A stretch of DNA of 64,000 nucleotides from Aotearoamyces nothofagi (lineage: Eukaryota > Ascomycota > Leotiomycetes > Leotiales > Tympanidaceae), in assembly GCA_015345905.1 (NCBI GenBank), contig JADDTR010000004.1, positions 1 through 64,000 of the forward strand. Direction: 5' to 3'. Shown one piece after another: positions 44,703-57,025 of the stretch (positions within the stretch are counted from its first letter, which is position 1; the number at the start of each line of letters is the position of its first letter). The position numbers and the translations under genes were made by a program. The notes beneath the pieces were generated by a model. The model worked only from the letters and a program-made list of their open reading frames with translations. It ran no database searches and was not told where the DNA came from.

Positions 44703-47700
44703 ATGGAACAGCCTTCGTCGAGCTCCAAAGTTACCGGTATACACAACAGACCGCACTATATAGATTGCTCAAGCTAATCATTCCGCGTAGTCGAGTACTT
44801 TGACCCCTTCAATGTCTACCAACTTTTATCACCAGCCTTACTACCGCGTCTGCCCTTACACAAACTCCACTGGGAGTCACATTCTGGACCTTTGCGCTCA
44901 ATTCAATCTCTACACATTGATCTCATACCTTCCGTAGAAGCGCGGCCACTGCCCTCCACTGGGAATTTAGCCCTCTCGAGAATCAAATCTTCTGAATCTA
45001 CGGGAAGCGGCGATGATGGTTTCAAGATACAGGCACTTGGAAAGTCCAGCGGAGACAAAGAAAGGCAGGATTCGATGTCAGGGCATGCAAAGGGTCCCGC
45101 CAAAGGACGTAGACATCAGATACCTGGCTTACGACAGACCCCGTACTTAAAGTTGTTTTTCTTAAGATGCGATGATAACGAAACGTACAAGGCGCAGGCT
45201 CGGAAGCAAGTTCGGGAATGGATTAAGGATCATACACCGCCATCACAGAGCACGACGAAAATTAGTACACCAGAAAATCACGATGCCTTCGAATGGCTAA
45301 TTGTGCATGTAATTGTGCCGAATACTGCCGCGGCAACGCAACCTAGGACGAGCACAAAAGGATCAACTACGATACTTGAGAAATTGAGGTCTGACTTCAA
45401 TGGAACATCGAAATCAGCTGTTGATAGAATTGCGCAGGTTAGGATTGGTATTAACGACGTCCCATACGATCTGTTACCGCGTGTCGTCCCGGCAATCCCA
45501 GGATCATATTCAGAAACAACGGAAGAAAACGAAGAGGCCTGGTCCGATCTCATCTCAAAACTTAAGACTTTAATACTGGCTTCATTTGATATGCGTGTCA
45601 GCCAATATGAAGAAGACATAAGAGAGAAAGATGCTCAGCGCTCGTTACCTGGCTGGAACTTCTGTACTTTCTTTGTCTTAAAAGAGGGCCTAGCTCGTGG
45701 TTTTGAGAGCGTAGGTTTGGTAGAAGATTCTCTTGTTGGCTATGATGAACTTGCTGTCGGCCTTGACGCCATAACCAGAGAGCAAGCTACGACTGGGTCA
45801 GGAGCGGAACATGGTGGATCATTCCTACCCTACACTAAGGACCTCAGATCTCAGGTTGAAAGAGATATAGCAGCCTTACTAAGGGAGAAGGGGGTATCAG
45901 GAGGAGATTCGAATAGCCCTATAGATTTGCAATTCACAGGCGAATCTCAAGGCAACGACCAAGATGAGATTCCTTTAAGCGCGAGCAGGAAGCAGTATCG
46001 AGACCTAATACTCTCAAACAACATCTCAATATTTGACTTTCGATGTTATTTATTTGCTCGCCAATTATCTCTACTACTGCGCCTAGGTAACGCTTGGTCG
46101 TCTCAAGAAGAATTGCTAGCGAAGCTGAAGGAGCAGCGCGAGTCCAGCTTACAGGGTGTTGCTGCTAGACAACCCGCCGTACAACAATCAGAAGATACAG
46201 AAGATTTGAATGTACTTGGTGAGGTCTGTCGAAGGGCTTTGGACTTTATTGCTTCCATTTCACGGATAATGCGAGACGATCTGCTAGCTTCTGGATCCCA
46301 TTACCGGCTACAGGAGAATTCTGATGTAGGTTCAGAAACTCTCGAGACCATGAATGACCCTTTTACTGTGCAGGTTATTGACAATGTCGTCTCTTCCTTC
46401 ACATTCGCCGTAGCACAACAGATCCTTGCACAGACGTCAACGAAGTCTCTTCCTATACCTGCATCAACTCTTGTACCACCTGTAAATAGCGGCGCTCATG
46501 GCCAAGAGCCCAAAGCTGCGATACCAGAGCCTAAGACAATGATGCACCCAGCGAGAAGCACCTCTCTCATGATCAATTCGTCAACAATGCTAGGGGCACC
46601 AAGCCCAGGGATATTTTCTGATCGAAACTTCAGCTTGCCGGGTCAAGGCACAACTCCGACAAGTAGTTCCACGTTTCTTAAACAGGGTCTAGAAGAACTT
46701 GCGGCTCATAGAGCAGACTTATACGTTCTTTCACGAGGCGTGCTAGAACGTTTAGCGGTGGAACGTCGATGGCCAGTCGGCTGGGAAGCAGCGTCCGATA
46801 TCCAGAATGGAAGTGGTGACATGCAAGAAGTTGATCTCAATAACCAGACTTTAAAGCCAGAGCGCGACCAACAAGAGAGAGAGGCTCTGCCGTCTCTCCA
46901 TGGCATAAACAATAAACTGCTTCGAACTGCACTAGACAACAAGGATGATTTCTACCGACTCTACGAGACCTTAACAGATAAAGCCTTACGACACTACACC
47001 GTGGCCAATCACATGCAATCAGCCCAGACAAACAATGCAGATCTCGCGCTCTTGAAGTTTTATCTAGGAGACTACGCAGCTGCTGCATCATACTTTTATC
47101 GCATGACACCCTTCTATGGCGAAGGCGGCTGGAGCGAGATCGAAATGTATATGCTTGTCATGTACACGAAGTGTCTCAAAGAACTCAATCGCAACGAAGA
47201 GTATGTCCGTGTTGCACTAAAACTCTTAGCAAAAGGTGCCGCTGCACAAAAGGAAAAGCTCAGGCGCCCATCTAATCTTAACATTGGTCTTGATGGTAAT
47301 TTTGGGAATGGGGATCGAGTCTCCGTCAAGGGTTACCTCACAGAATTGATGACTATCGCACCCACATTACAGCATGATATTGCTGTACCACTCCAATCTT
47401 TCTTTAGCTCTATCGAAGTTGAAGGGACTCCGCGCTATCATATTGAACGAGATAGTTTTTCAATTGAGCTCAAGTTGAGATACCTCCTTCAAGATGAGCT
47501 ACAGGTTACGAAAGCCAAAGCAAGGATCATACCAGTCACTGGTGGCCAATCAAGGGACATTTGGCTCGAAACAGAAGAGCCTTTAATTGTGAAGAGGGGT
47601 ATTGTGAGATTGCAAGTTGAGAGCAATGCAATTATTCCTGGTACATATGTTGTCAAGCAGGTCATCCTGTATGCCGGCAAGATGATCATGTCATATGAGT

Positions 47701-49412
47701 TCGACGATAAACCCCAAATAATAGCTAGTGGCGCTCCTAAATTCTTCAAATGCCCCCGGCTTCTGCTATACCAACGTCCTCGAGCATTCGACATAAAGCT
47801 CTCCGCTTCACGACACATGCATCTAGATCGCAACCGCTCGCTTGAAATCGAGATTATTAGTGGCTGGAACGAAGTCTTAACCGGGGAGCTCCATGTTCGC
47901 GGTGCAACAGCTGGCTTGCGATTACAGACCAGTGAGGTAGCGGTCATTGCCGGCACGCTCCAGATCATGAAGAAATCCGATCCAGGTGTCATCGGTATTG
48001 GCGCGCTTCCAGCAAACTCCGTGGTCAAGATCCGCTTACCCTTTAATCTTGAGAATGAGGTCAACGAGATCTCACTTAGGCTGGAAATGTCATACACTAC
48101 AAGAGAAGGCGCGTTCTTTTTTGCTAGTAACCCAACCACGTCTATCATGCTACCTCTTGGTGTCAATGTGCAGGACGTCTTTAAGCACCGAGCTCTTTTC
48201 TCAAAATTCACTATCTCATCTGCCACAACTAGTCCCCTCCGGCTGCTAAGCTCTAGGCTTGAGAACTCCGATGTGTTCGAAGCTCGAAATGGGGGCGAAC
48301 TTATTAATACGGTGATGGTCTTCCCGCGGCAGGCTGCGTCATTGCTATATAAAATTCAGCGACGCGCAACACCAATTGAGCCATGTGCTGGTAGGCGGCA
48401 GAAATCATCACTCTCTTTGGTGATATATTACATTTGCATCGAAGAGGAGATTGACAATGCAGTAAGCTTGGCTTTGAGCGATGCTTTGCAGGATACTCCA
48501 TACTACGAGTATAGTCGCATCATCATACCAACGGTTCTATCGCAGCTTCACTCTTTGCTTACGTCTTACGAGTATGAGCGTACAGCTTTGCTTGGTGAGC
48601 TCTCTACTTCTGTGTTATCAAGCATCAAGTGGAGAGATCATTTTGCGGGGCTTGGAAAGAACAAAAGCTCGCAGCAGGACACGTCCATTTTGATCGAGGA
48701 ATGGCTTCGGGCATGGCGAGACCGCAAACCGGGCATCGCCCTATTACCAGTAACGACATCTACAGAGACCATCGGGAAGAGCCGTTCAATTATCATCCCC
48801 GTGGACGTCCCATCAGTAACAGTGGTACATACCGCTGATCTGAAGATTTCACAAGAGACCACTACTGGCAGTGGATTCGTTGCCGTAATGAACCAACCGA
48901 TTCCAGCGACGTTGCAGATCAAGTGGACAAGAATCTGGGACTCGAAACCTGCTGTACATGCCGATACAGAACTAAACTTCTCATATGATCTATCAGCATC
49001 AACGGAAACATGGCTTCTTGGGGGGAAGCGAAAGGGTCACTTTAAAGTCCCTTCTACAAGTAGCGATGATTCGGGAAGCAAGATAGTAAACTTTCCTGTT
49101 CTCTTAATTCCTCTTAAAGAAGGATACCTTCCCTTTCCTACTTTGGAAATCAAGTCTAGGCCGGCTGGGAAATCCGGACTCTCCGACAACCGCGGCGGAT
49201 CGGGCTCCACGACCGATGGCCCAAATACCAACGAAGATATATCTACAATTGTCACGTGCGAGACGGATTATAAGAACGTGGGCGAAACCATCCGAGTCAC
49301 TAGCAATGCGAGGAAGACCACTGTGAGCCTTGATGCCAGCGGTCCTCAAGGCGGGGCATGGTTGCTTGAGAGCGAGCGGAGGGCCAATGAGCCGAATATT
49401 TTCGTAGCCTGA
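44703..49412 (+). CDS. TRS130: Trs130, TRAPPII complex subunit (TRAPPC10)
   Basis: Exon 1 is 44703-44736 and exon 2 is 44791-49412, separated by a 54-nt intron (GTATAC ... GCTAATC ... CGTAG); 1551 aa. The N terminus reads KVTVEYFDPFNVYQLLSP and LLPRLPLHKLHWESH, then SIQSLHIDLIP, the start expected of Trs130. Next come HQIPGLRQTPYLKLFFLRCDD, the helical solenoid with WNFCTFFVLKEGLARGFESV (~residues 290-310), and a TPR-like stretch around ALLKFYLGDYAAAASYFYRM. The C-terminal ~550 residues are beta-rich (IARGIVRLQ-like strands, DRNRSLEIEIISGW), as in the Ig-like C-terminal domains. TRAPPII activates Ypt31/32-type Rab GTPases in late-Golgi traffic. The length fits filamentous homologues. Confidence 0.92.
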
Positions 49413-50025
49413 GTTTATATTTAGGGTGGGAAAAATACTATATAATATATACCCCTTCTTATCTTGATGGATTTTATTTTATGCCAGGTGTACTGTATTA
49501 CTAATACTATCTGTCCACGATTGGTTGATTACCATAGTACTTACCGTGACAGGATGACCCTTGGTTATATAGCAACTAGCTGTAAACAAAGCAACAGCCC
49601 CCTGCCAGTTAGTTATCGGCAAAAGGTTTCAAACGATCCATCTCCTATGATCCCTGTTAATTTGCTTCACTTGCGCAGCTTCAAAGAATATGCAGCAGCA
49701 GATGTATCATTGTATAATCAGGAAGTCTAAACTCCATTTTGCAAACGCTACGGCCGTCTAGAAGGTATATTCTACTTCTTGTTCCCTCTTCTGGCAAGTT
49801 TTTATTGACCCAATCGTACCTTTGTTGAATGTAAAGAACTTCTGCAGTTACCGAAGAAAAATACTCCCCAGTCAAAAGGCTATAATGCGACCCACAAAAC
49901 GCCCCTCTACCTTGTAAATTGAGAAATTAGCAAATGCAGGCGGTGGGCAAGAACTCAAGAGATGGTAGGTGCCCTAAATTGGCCGCGATTTTCGTCAATA
50001 TCTGTTTGTTGACACTGATGATCGT
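49413..50025. other. Convergent intergenic region
   Basis: 613 nt between the TRS130 and desaturase 3' ends. It starts with a TATATAATATAT stretch that suits 3' end formation. No gene is seen. Confidence 0.35.
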
Positions 50026-51521
50026 TTACTTCCTATCCTTGACAATAGCCGGCTTAGCGACTTTCATTGGCGCAATACCGAGACCATTGCGGTTGCGGAA
50101 GAACAAGACGCCCTTGCCTTCACCCTGGGCACCCTCGGACGGCTCAACCCATTGGCACCATCGAGCACTCCTCCATATGCTTTGAATGAAGCCAATCGAA
50201 CCGCCCTTGACATCTGAGCGGTAATGCTTGCCCATAATTGGCTTAATGGCCTCCGTGGCCTCGTCGGCGTGGTAGAAGGGGATAGTGCTGACATAGTGAT
50301 GAAGAACATGAGTCTCGATGATGCCGTGGAGGAGTTGACGACCGATGAAGCCGAACTCACGATCGATGGTTGCAGCTGCACCACGAACATAGTTCCAGGT
50401 CTCACCAGTGTAGTGAGGTAGGGACGGGTCGGTGTGCTGGAGGTAGGTGATGGCAACTAAGGGTAATTAGGAAACAATTCTTTCAATTGGGATCGTAATA
50501 ACATACCGAGCCAGTGGTTAACCCACATATATGGAATCCAATACCAAACAAGCATGTTGGTGAAGCCATAGGTTCTTCCAAGGAATATAAGAGCACTAGC
50601 AGTGATCGCGAGCCCGATATCACTCAGTATAATAAGCTTTCCGTCCTTCGCCTCATACAATGGACTTGACGGATTAAAATGGTTGACACCAGAGAACCAT
50701 CCATTTGACTTTCCCTTACCACGGCCTTCGCGCTGGCCCTCGTGATTGTTGTGGCCAGTGGCATTTGCAAACAGGTATAACCACCAACCGACAAGTTGTT
50801 GGCCAATAAGAGTCAAAGCTGTAGAGATAGGAGTCTCTTCGGTCAACTCATGAAGCTCGTGAGCAAATTTCTTGATGCGAGTTGCGTACACTTCACGAGT
50901 CTTCGGCAGGAAGACCATATCACGTTCCATGTTACCAGTCGACTTGTGGTGCTTGCCGTGAGAGATCTTCCATGAGAAGTACGGGACAAGAAGCGCAGAG
51001 TGGCAGATCCATCCAACGGTGTCGTTGAAAATCTTAGAAGTCGAGAACGCTTGGTGACCACACTCATGTGCGAGAACCCATATTCCTGTTCCGAAAAGGC
51101 CTTGAATGAACGTGTATACACCCCATAGAATAGCGCGAATTGGCTTTGAAGGGATGTTTTCAGGCGTGACATAAGTGTTGAAGATGTAGAAAGTGATTGC
51201 AAGACTGGCAACATCCCGGAAGACATAGGCTAGACCACGGGCACCAGATCGCACGTAGCAATGCTTTGGGATGGCATTTCGGATGTCATTGATAGAGTAA
51301 TCTGGGACCTCAAACTCATTGCCGTACGTGTCGATGAGCTTCCCAAACCGGTGGGATTTCAGCTCGTCAATTGATGACATAGACGACAATGATGTCGATG
51401 ATGCAGAATGGCGGGGACTGTCATTTGGTGAGGCCGCAGCCGTTGAGGGAGAAGATTCGGCAGCGGATGTAGTAGCCGTCCGTCGTAGAGATGCCCGCTT
51501 CTCAATCGCTGTCGACGCCAT
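50026..51521 (-). CDS. Membrane fatty acid desaturase, Delta12 type
   Basis: Exons 51521-50507 and 50456-50026 around a 50-nt GTATGT...TTAG intron; 481 aa. Three His boxes of the omega-6/omega-3 acyl-lipid desaturases are intact: HECGHQAF, HGKHHKSTG and HVLHHYVSTIP. Hydrophobic pairs surround them (LAITFYIFNTYV, GVYTFIQGLFGTGIW, LVGWWLYLFANATGH). The N-terminal ~90 residues are Ser/Thr/Ala-rich and cytosolic. The family converts oleate to linoleate in the endoplasmic reticulum. Separation of Delta12 from Delta15 activity cannot be made safely by eye. The ATG at 51521 (MASTAIEKRASLRR) is preferred to an in-frame ATG 57 nt upstream. A 5'-UTR intron between ~51.6 and 51.8 kb is possible. Confidence 0.93.
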
Positions 51522-52467
51522 TGCGATATGTGAGTTAACTGCAAACAATAATAAAGGCAAGCACGCTCTTGTATTCAAGTAATTGAAGAAGTGATGTGTA
51601 GTTGAAGAATTCTAGAGCCTTGGGGGGATCGGCTGGGAGAGCAAAATATTGTTGAGGAGAGGCGGTGTTGTACTTGAGCCTAGGCGACACCTACGGTGAA
51701 AGGAACCAGGAGGCTACTTATGAGAAGTTAGCATTGCTAGATAATTGAATTGAGAAACCCGAGGGCATACATACTGCAGTGGTATAGTGAATGGCCGCGC
51801 AACAGCACAGGCAGTCGGGGAATTGAGGCGGTATGAAGGATACAAGGACGTTAGGTGGGCGTGGGGAGCTTTTAAAAGGAAGCGTGAAAGCATCGGGGCC
51901 CAAAATTGTTAGAGCAGATTCCGCTTGGACGCAGGGGCGGGTTTGGGGCCAGACGGACCAGTCGCAACGTAAGTGGCCATGGCAATTATTATCTCTATAT
52001 TTCTAGACCACTCAAGGAACACACTAGGGATTCATGCTCGCCGTAACCGAGCTGGTTCAGCGGCCTACCCGCTCTGCTAACTCTACAGAAGCCGACACAG
52101 CGGAAGTTTCTACTTCTTGCTGACTTTGGTGACTTACTTTAGTTACAAAGGCACCTCTGAATCTAAGGGAGCCAAGATGCCTACCTACCTACCTCTATCT
52201 CCCTGCCGTAAGTTGTCGTGCCTTTACCGTGCCTCTGCCATGCTTACCATCTCCAGCAGAGCCCGGAGCCACTCGACATCTCTAAATCCCCGAGTCCTGG
52301 AGTCTGGTCTATTGTCTACTGTCTATTAATCGCCAAACCTGATGGCTTCCATAGCTGCGATAGCTGCGATGCCGATAGCCTCAACTGCAACTTCCAAGCG
52401 GGAGAGGAAAGGCCCCAGGGAATAATGATTGGAGACGCTTTTCCACAAAAGTGTTGACTTGGCCCCT
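51522..52467. other. Promoter and leader region of the desaturase gene
   Basis: No gene is supported. Mixed sequence with splice-like words suggests a long 5' leader for the desaturase gene on the minus strand. Confidence 0.3.
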
Positions 52468-52508
52468 CGTCACCGTCACCCGTCACCCGTCACCCGTCAC
52501 TCGTCATC
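52468..52508. repeat. Short tandem repeat, unit cgtcacc
   Basis: Five or so near-perfect 7-nt units (cgtcacc/cgtcact) lie in a row within the gene-poor stretch upstream of the desaturase gene. Confidence 0.8.
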
Positions 52509-53820
52509 TCGCCATCTCGTCCGATTTTCCCCACTCCACCACATACACTCGCTCACCCACCCTCCGTCCCTAAGATGCTGTGCCCTGTAGCATGTACGGA
52601 AGGCACAGTGCCACTGTGCTCTTCACAAGTATTCAGAGTATGCACATGCTACGCCACCGTAAGTGCTTCACTCGATCAGACAGCCTGGTTCTCGTTTGTG
52701 CCAAGACCGTCTGCACGTACAGTACTATTGCTGCTGCATCTCTTCTATCCACGCAAGAGACAATCTTCTTCGAAATGGTCCATCCAGCAGCTCAGGACCG
52801 CCCTCCTCCGCATTCCGGTTCCTCTCGGCTTGGAAGATCAGACGACTTGGTCTGTAACGTGTTACTTTGGTCATATGTCAATGCTCCATATCAAATCGCA
52901 ACCGCGGTAGTGGAGCACGCTTGAGGATTTTGCGACTTTTGAGAACTACTCACGCCGGCGTTGTAGCCGTCCAATTTGTCTAGAGAGAGACGGAGCGCAT
53001 GCCAAATCCCTTGCTCTACTACAATCAGTTGGGGGTTGGGGGAGAGTGGGACGCGTCGCGCTTCACTAATCCCTATGCCCCATCGTATCCATGCATCCTC
53101 GAGCGACTCCATCTTTATCCGTACAGTGCGTCTTCTCGCCTTCCACGCCTTCCATGTACGCATTCTGCGGCTTCCCGGTCCTGTACTACTCACTACCACT
53201 TACTTTACATTAAAACCATTGAGACGTGATCAAACCTCGGAGCCAATTCTTCCCCTTCCTATCAATGAGCTATGCTCACTCTCATTCTCACATTCATTTC
53301 CACTTCCATGTCCATTTTCACTTTCACCTTTACTTTCACTTTCACTTTCACGTTCACGTTCCATATACTCATTCACATGCAACCGCGGGGCGGGATGGGA
53401 TCTAAGGTGGTATTGTATCGATGATGCAGGCCAATCAGCACCGTCACATTCGCAGGTCAAGGTGTAATCGATCACCGCTGGTGAACCTTCTCTGGAACCA
53501 GTCGATCTGAAGTGAGTTCTGACCAATCGCATTCACCGCTTATGCTAATCCCTGCACCTCGGGCATGCAAAAAGGGTCTCTCCACCACTAGCGCCTCAAC
53601 TTTATTTTTTGTTGGGGAAAGGCACCGGAGGAAAGAGCCAGACGGAGTAGTGGCCTGAGGCGTAGACATGTGTAACATCCAAAGCTATATCCCCAGGCCG
53701 AGGGCCACGCAGGCTAAACCAGGCCGCGCAGGCCAAGTCCGAAAACGAAAACGGAAGCACCCCGGGAGCAACTGCGCATGTGTCGTTCCTCCCTGCTGCC
53801 GAAGTGACTAAGGCCAAAGT
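52509..53820. other. Gene-free region with hexamer microsatellite
   Basis: No gene is supported. At about 53279-53372 there is a degenerate 'ctttca'/'cattca' hexamer array on the + strand. Open frames across 52575-52925 exist in three registers and look accidental. Confidence 0.4.
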
Positions 53821-53857
53821 GAGGCAGGAGTGAGGCAGGAGTGAGGCAGGAGTGAGG
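53821..53857. repeat. Tandem repeat, 11-nt unit
   Basis: Three perfect copies of gaggcaggagt plus a partial fourth. Confidence 0.85.
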
Positions 53858-54012
53858 CTTCATTTTCCAGTCTCGCTCTCAAATAGCCTGGATGCGACTC
53901 AGGCGAGGGCCGGCTGGGACGTCGCTCGGCGTTTGCTGCTCCTTATGATATCTCTCCGATCTCCGACTTTACTCCGTACTAGGACGGAAGGACGGGGGGG
54001 GGTTATTATATA

Positions 54013-54061
<49 letters not shown>
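54013..54061. repeat. Tandem repeat, unit agtagac
   Basis: Seven consecutive perfect 7-nt units, preceded by a poly-G run and a TA-rich word. This is a likely polymorphic minisatellite. Confidence 0.9.
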
Positions 54062-54607
54062 CGGGGACAGCAGGTCCTACGTCCTGTCTGGCACTATACA
54101 TTGTATATCAGTACTGTACATTACCGTGCAACATCCCAAATCCAATATTCCCCTTGAGCTTCCAGCAGTCAACGAAACTGCCAAACACGCCCCACTTTGC
54201 TTGGTGGCAGGGGCGCGACTGGGCTTGCATACTGTAGCACTGATACAGCAAATGCTCCAGCTACGTTGGTCCCATGCCCATCCCAGCCGCCAGAACCTTT
54301 GTGCACGCCAAGCCAATATTCTGTATTCTCACATGTCAAATTCATCAAATCAGCATGAGTTGCCCCGGGATGCCAAGTTGGTAGATAACTGTGATGCAAT
54401 GTGGGTGTTGGGAGCGAATGGCTGCTGGATATGCAATACTTCTTGGATACTTCATATCTACTGATTTTGGACTGAGAAATCCAACTGACCAAATTCGAAT
54501 GTTATATGTGCCCAAAAGTGGCGACGTCTGACCCTTACCTCTTTTCCTTTGGAAAAGAAGGAAATGCCGCTCGATGTAGAAATCATATATACATTTCTCG
54601 GCCATCA

Positions 54608-55624
54608 TTACGCCTGCAGACTCTTGACAGTTGGCTCAGCAAGTCCAACCTCCTTTCGGCAAAGCATCTCCATATTCGTGATGCTAAAATACCCGCCATC
54701 CTCATCAATCCACGCAAGCCAGGCATCTCTAATCTTCTCAATCTCCCGAGTGGTAGCAAGGCCCAATTCGACCATCTTCGTTCCCATACCAGACTCCGAA
54801 AACCTCTCCGCAGTGCTGGACCCATGGAACTCTCTCTCCATTCTCGATGAGGATACGTCCGTCCTTGCGCAAAGGGAGATCTGCTGTGTCTGGAATCCCG
54901 CCGCTATCGCCCACGCTCTCAACCTTCTACCCGCGCGGGGCTCGCTTCCTCCCGATCGAATCGTCTCTTCCCACATATCCCATGATGATTGCAGCATGGG
55001 GATATCGGGGTATATGGCTATCGTGCCAAAATCTCCTACCGTTGTTCAGCAGGAAGGATTTTTTTCCAGAGCATGTTCCGCCTGGGGGAAAGAATACGCA
55101 GTTGACATACCTTCTCTAACAGCCAGAAGACCACCAGGTTTACAGACTCTTTTCATCTCCCTCAAGGCTTTGACCGGGTCGCTCAGATGCATCAACGTCT
55201 GATGGGCATGGACGACACTAAAGGTGCCATCCTTGAACTCTAGGCCATAGGCATTCCCAGTCTTGAACTCGATATTGCTGCCGGCTCCCCGCTCCTTTGC
55301 ATTCTTCTTTGCCACCTCGATCACTTCAGGGCTAGAGTCGATAGCAACTACGCCGCCGTCAGGGACGAGTTCGGCGAAGTCCAGCGAGATACTCCCGGGC
55401 CCACAGCCAATATCAAGGATGTGGTCCTCGGGCTCTATATGCTGGATGATATATGCAGCGCACTTCTCGGCCGTGCGACGGCTGTGGCTTCTCAGCACCG
55501 AGGCGTGGAAGCCTTGCGTGTAGTGGCCAGATAACGACGTCTGGCGCACAGTCAGTATACTAGGCTTGGCCTGCGAGTTACACTCCTCAGATGCATCGAG
55601 AAATCCAGCATGAGGACTCACCAT
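54608..55624 (-). CDS. Class I SAM-dependent methyltransferase
   Basis: Exons 55624-55111 and 55017-54608 around a ~93-nt intron (GTATGT ... GATAG), phase 1, 307 aa. Motif I is ILDIGCGPGSISLDFA (residues ~70-85), motif II is GGVVAIDSSPEVIEVAK, then NIEFKTGNAYGLEF, motif post-I HAHQTLMHLSDPVKAL and motif III KRVCKPGGLLAVRE. This is the Methyltransf_11/UbiE-like group common in fungal secondary metabolism and in demethylmenaquinone-type enzymes. Substrate cannot be read. The second exon gives a cap-like region ending KEVGLAEPTVKSLQA. It stands alone between gene-poor stretches, so no cluster context helps. Confidence 0.85.
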
Positions 55625-57025
55625 TCTTTACACAATATTCCGTAACATTGCAGTAATATATATATCACCACCAAATGCCCTCACCCCATCAATGCTTGGC
55701 TTTCGTCGTGCAGTCAGCCACACGTGATTACCTCCCGCCTTGCTGGTTCAAAACTCCAGATCTAATCTTATCGGCGTACTACGTCATCCTGGAACAAAAC
55801 CCCGCAATCGTTGCCAGCCGCATCGGCGCTCGGTACATTACTAAGGACGGGGATCACGAAAGGCTAGGGGCCAGATATATACCTCTTAAGAATGTTTTAG
55901 ATATTGGAAAAGGTAGGGGTAGGTCGACGCTTAATTGCGATTCTCAAAAAAGACCTTGCCAACTGTTGTTGCCGTAGTAAAGATAGATGTTGAGTATTGG
56001 TAATACTAGAATGCTAAGAATCTTTTTGCATGGCAATATCTGCTTTGCAAATTATTACGACAAATGGGTTCACAAGGTCAGTAGGAGCATTCACAAGTAC
56101 AAAAATCACGGTGATGTTTGTGAGAAGGTTGTTCAAGTATATACAACACATCAATGGCCAAATAGAAGCCGTCCATGAAGTGAACACATCGTTCTCTGCA
56201 TTGCCTACTTGTACAGAGGTTCAGATTGAACTGAGCGTGGGGATTGTGGCAGCCCTCCAAAGTCCACCCGCTAACCTTGCCGGCATATAAGCGATACGAA
56301 CATTTGAGTAGGATCTACATCCTGCAGACCAGCCACAAGCAAAATCATATTTATGATAATGTCGACTGAAAAAACAAGATTGATGCGATGTCGTATGCAA
56401 AGGTCGAGGTGAGCCGGTGGTTGGTGAGACCATAGTGATAATCCCCCGGACACTAGAGACGTAAAGAGTCACCTGGACGATCCTCCGCACTCAGGCCGGA
56501 TGCAATGATAAAGAGTCTAACCAGAACGCGTAGTAGAAGCATCCAGCGCCTCCCGTAGTTGAGCCATCCATTCGTTTGAACGCTTGCAGTCGCACGCATC
56601 GTCAAGAGACATCACAACCACCTTTCGAAGAAGCTTTCGGGCTTTGCCTTCGTCGACAATGGCAGAAGTGGCAGTGTAACAAAAACATTAACAACTTTGA
56701 TACAAAAGGAAAAAGTAATTCGAAGAATCTCTGGGATTAACGGCCGAGGGTGAACAATGCGAGATATGTCGGTCAAGCATAGGTCAATACGAAATTAACA
56801 ACGACATTGGCGAGTGAAAACAAGGCACTAGGTCTCTTCTCAATTTAAATCGGCACAAGAAAATGCTCGAAGTGACGCCAAAACCGTTCCAAATGTCGGC
56901 CAGAAACCTTACGACAGGGACAAAGAGAAGTAACCGTCATGATATACTATTCGTTCAGATAAAACGATTAGCAAGTTGATGCACCCGAACAAAGACGCCT
57001 AAGGAGATTAACAATTCTAGGGCAT
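55625..57025. other. Intergenic with a possible coding relic
   Basis: On the minus strand near 56680-56515 one frame reads TATSAIVDEGKARKLLRKVV and VMSLDDACDCKRSNEW, then MAQLREALDASTTRSG before a stop. It looks protein-like but lacks a start or a partner exon. It may be the tail of a lost or spliced gene. The rest shows nothing. Confidence 0.25.

Noticed and set aside
52030-52110. tRNA-like word pattern (ggttcagcggcc)
   Set aside because: No cloverleaf with a consistent acceptor stem and anticodon arm could be drawn.
52575-52924. Three overlapping ~110-codon frames
   Set aside because: They overlap in different registers without family resemblance and lie in a microsatellite-rich gap.
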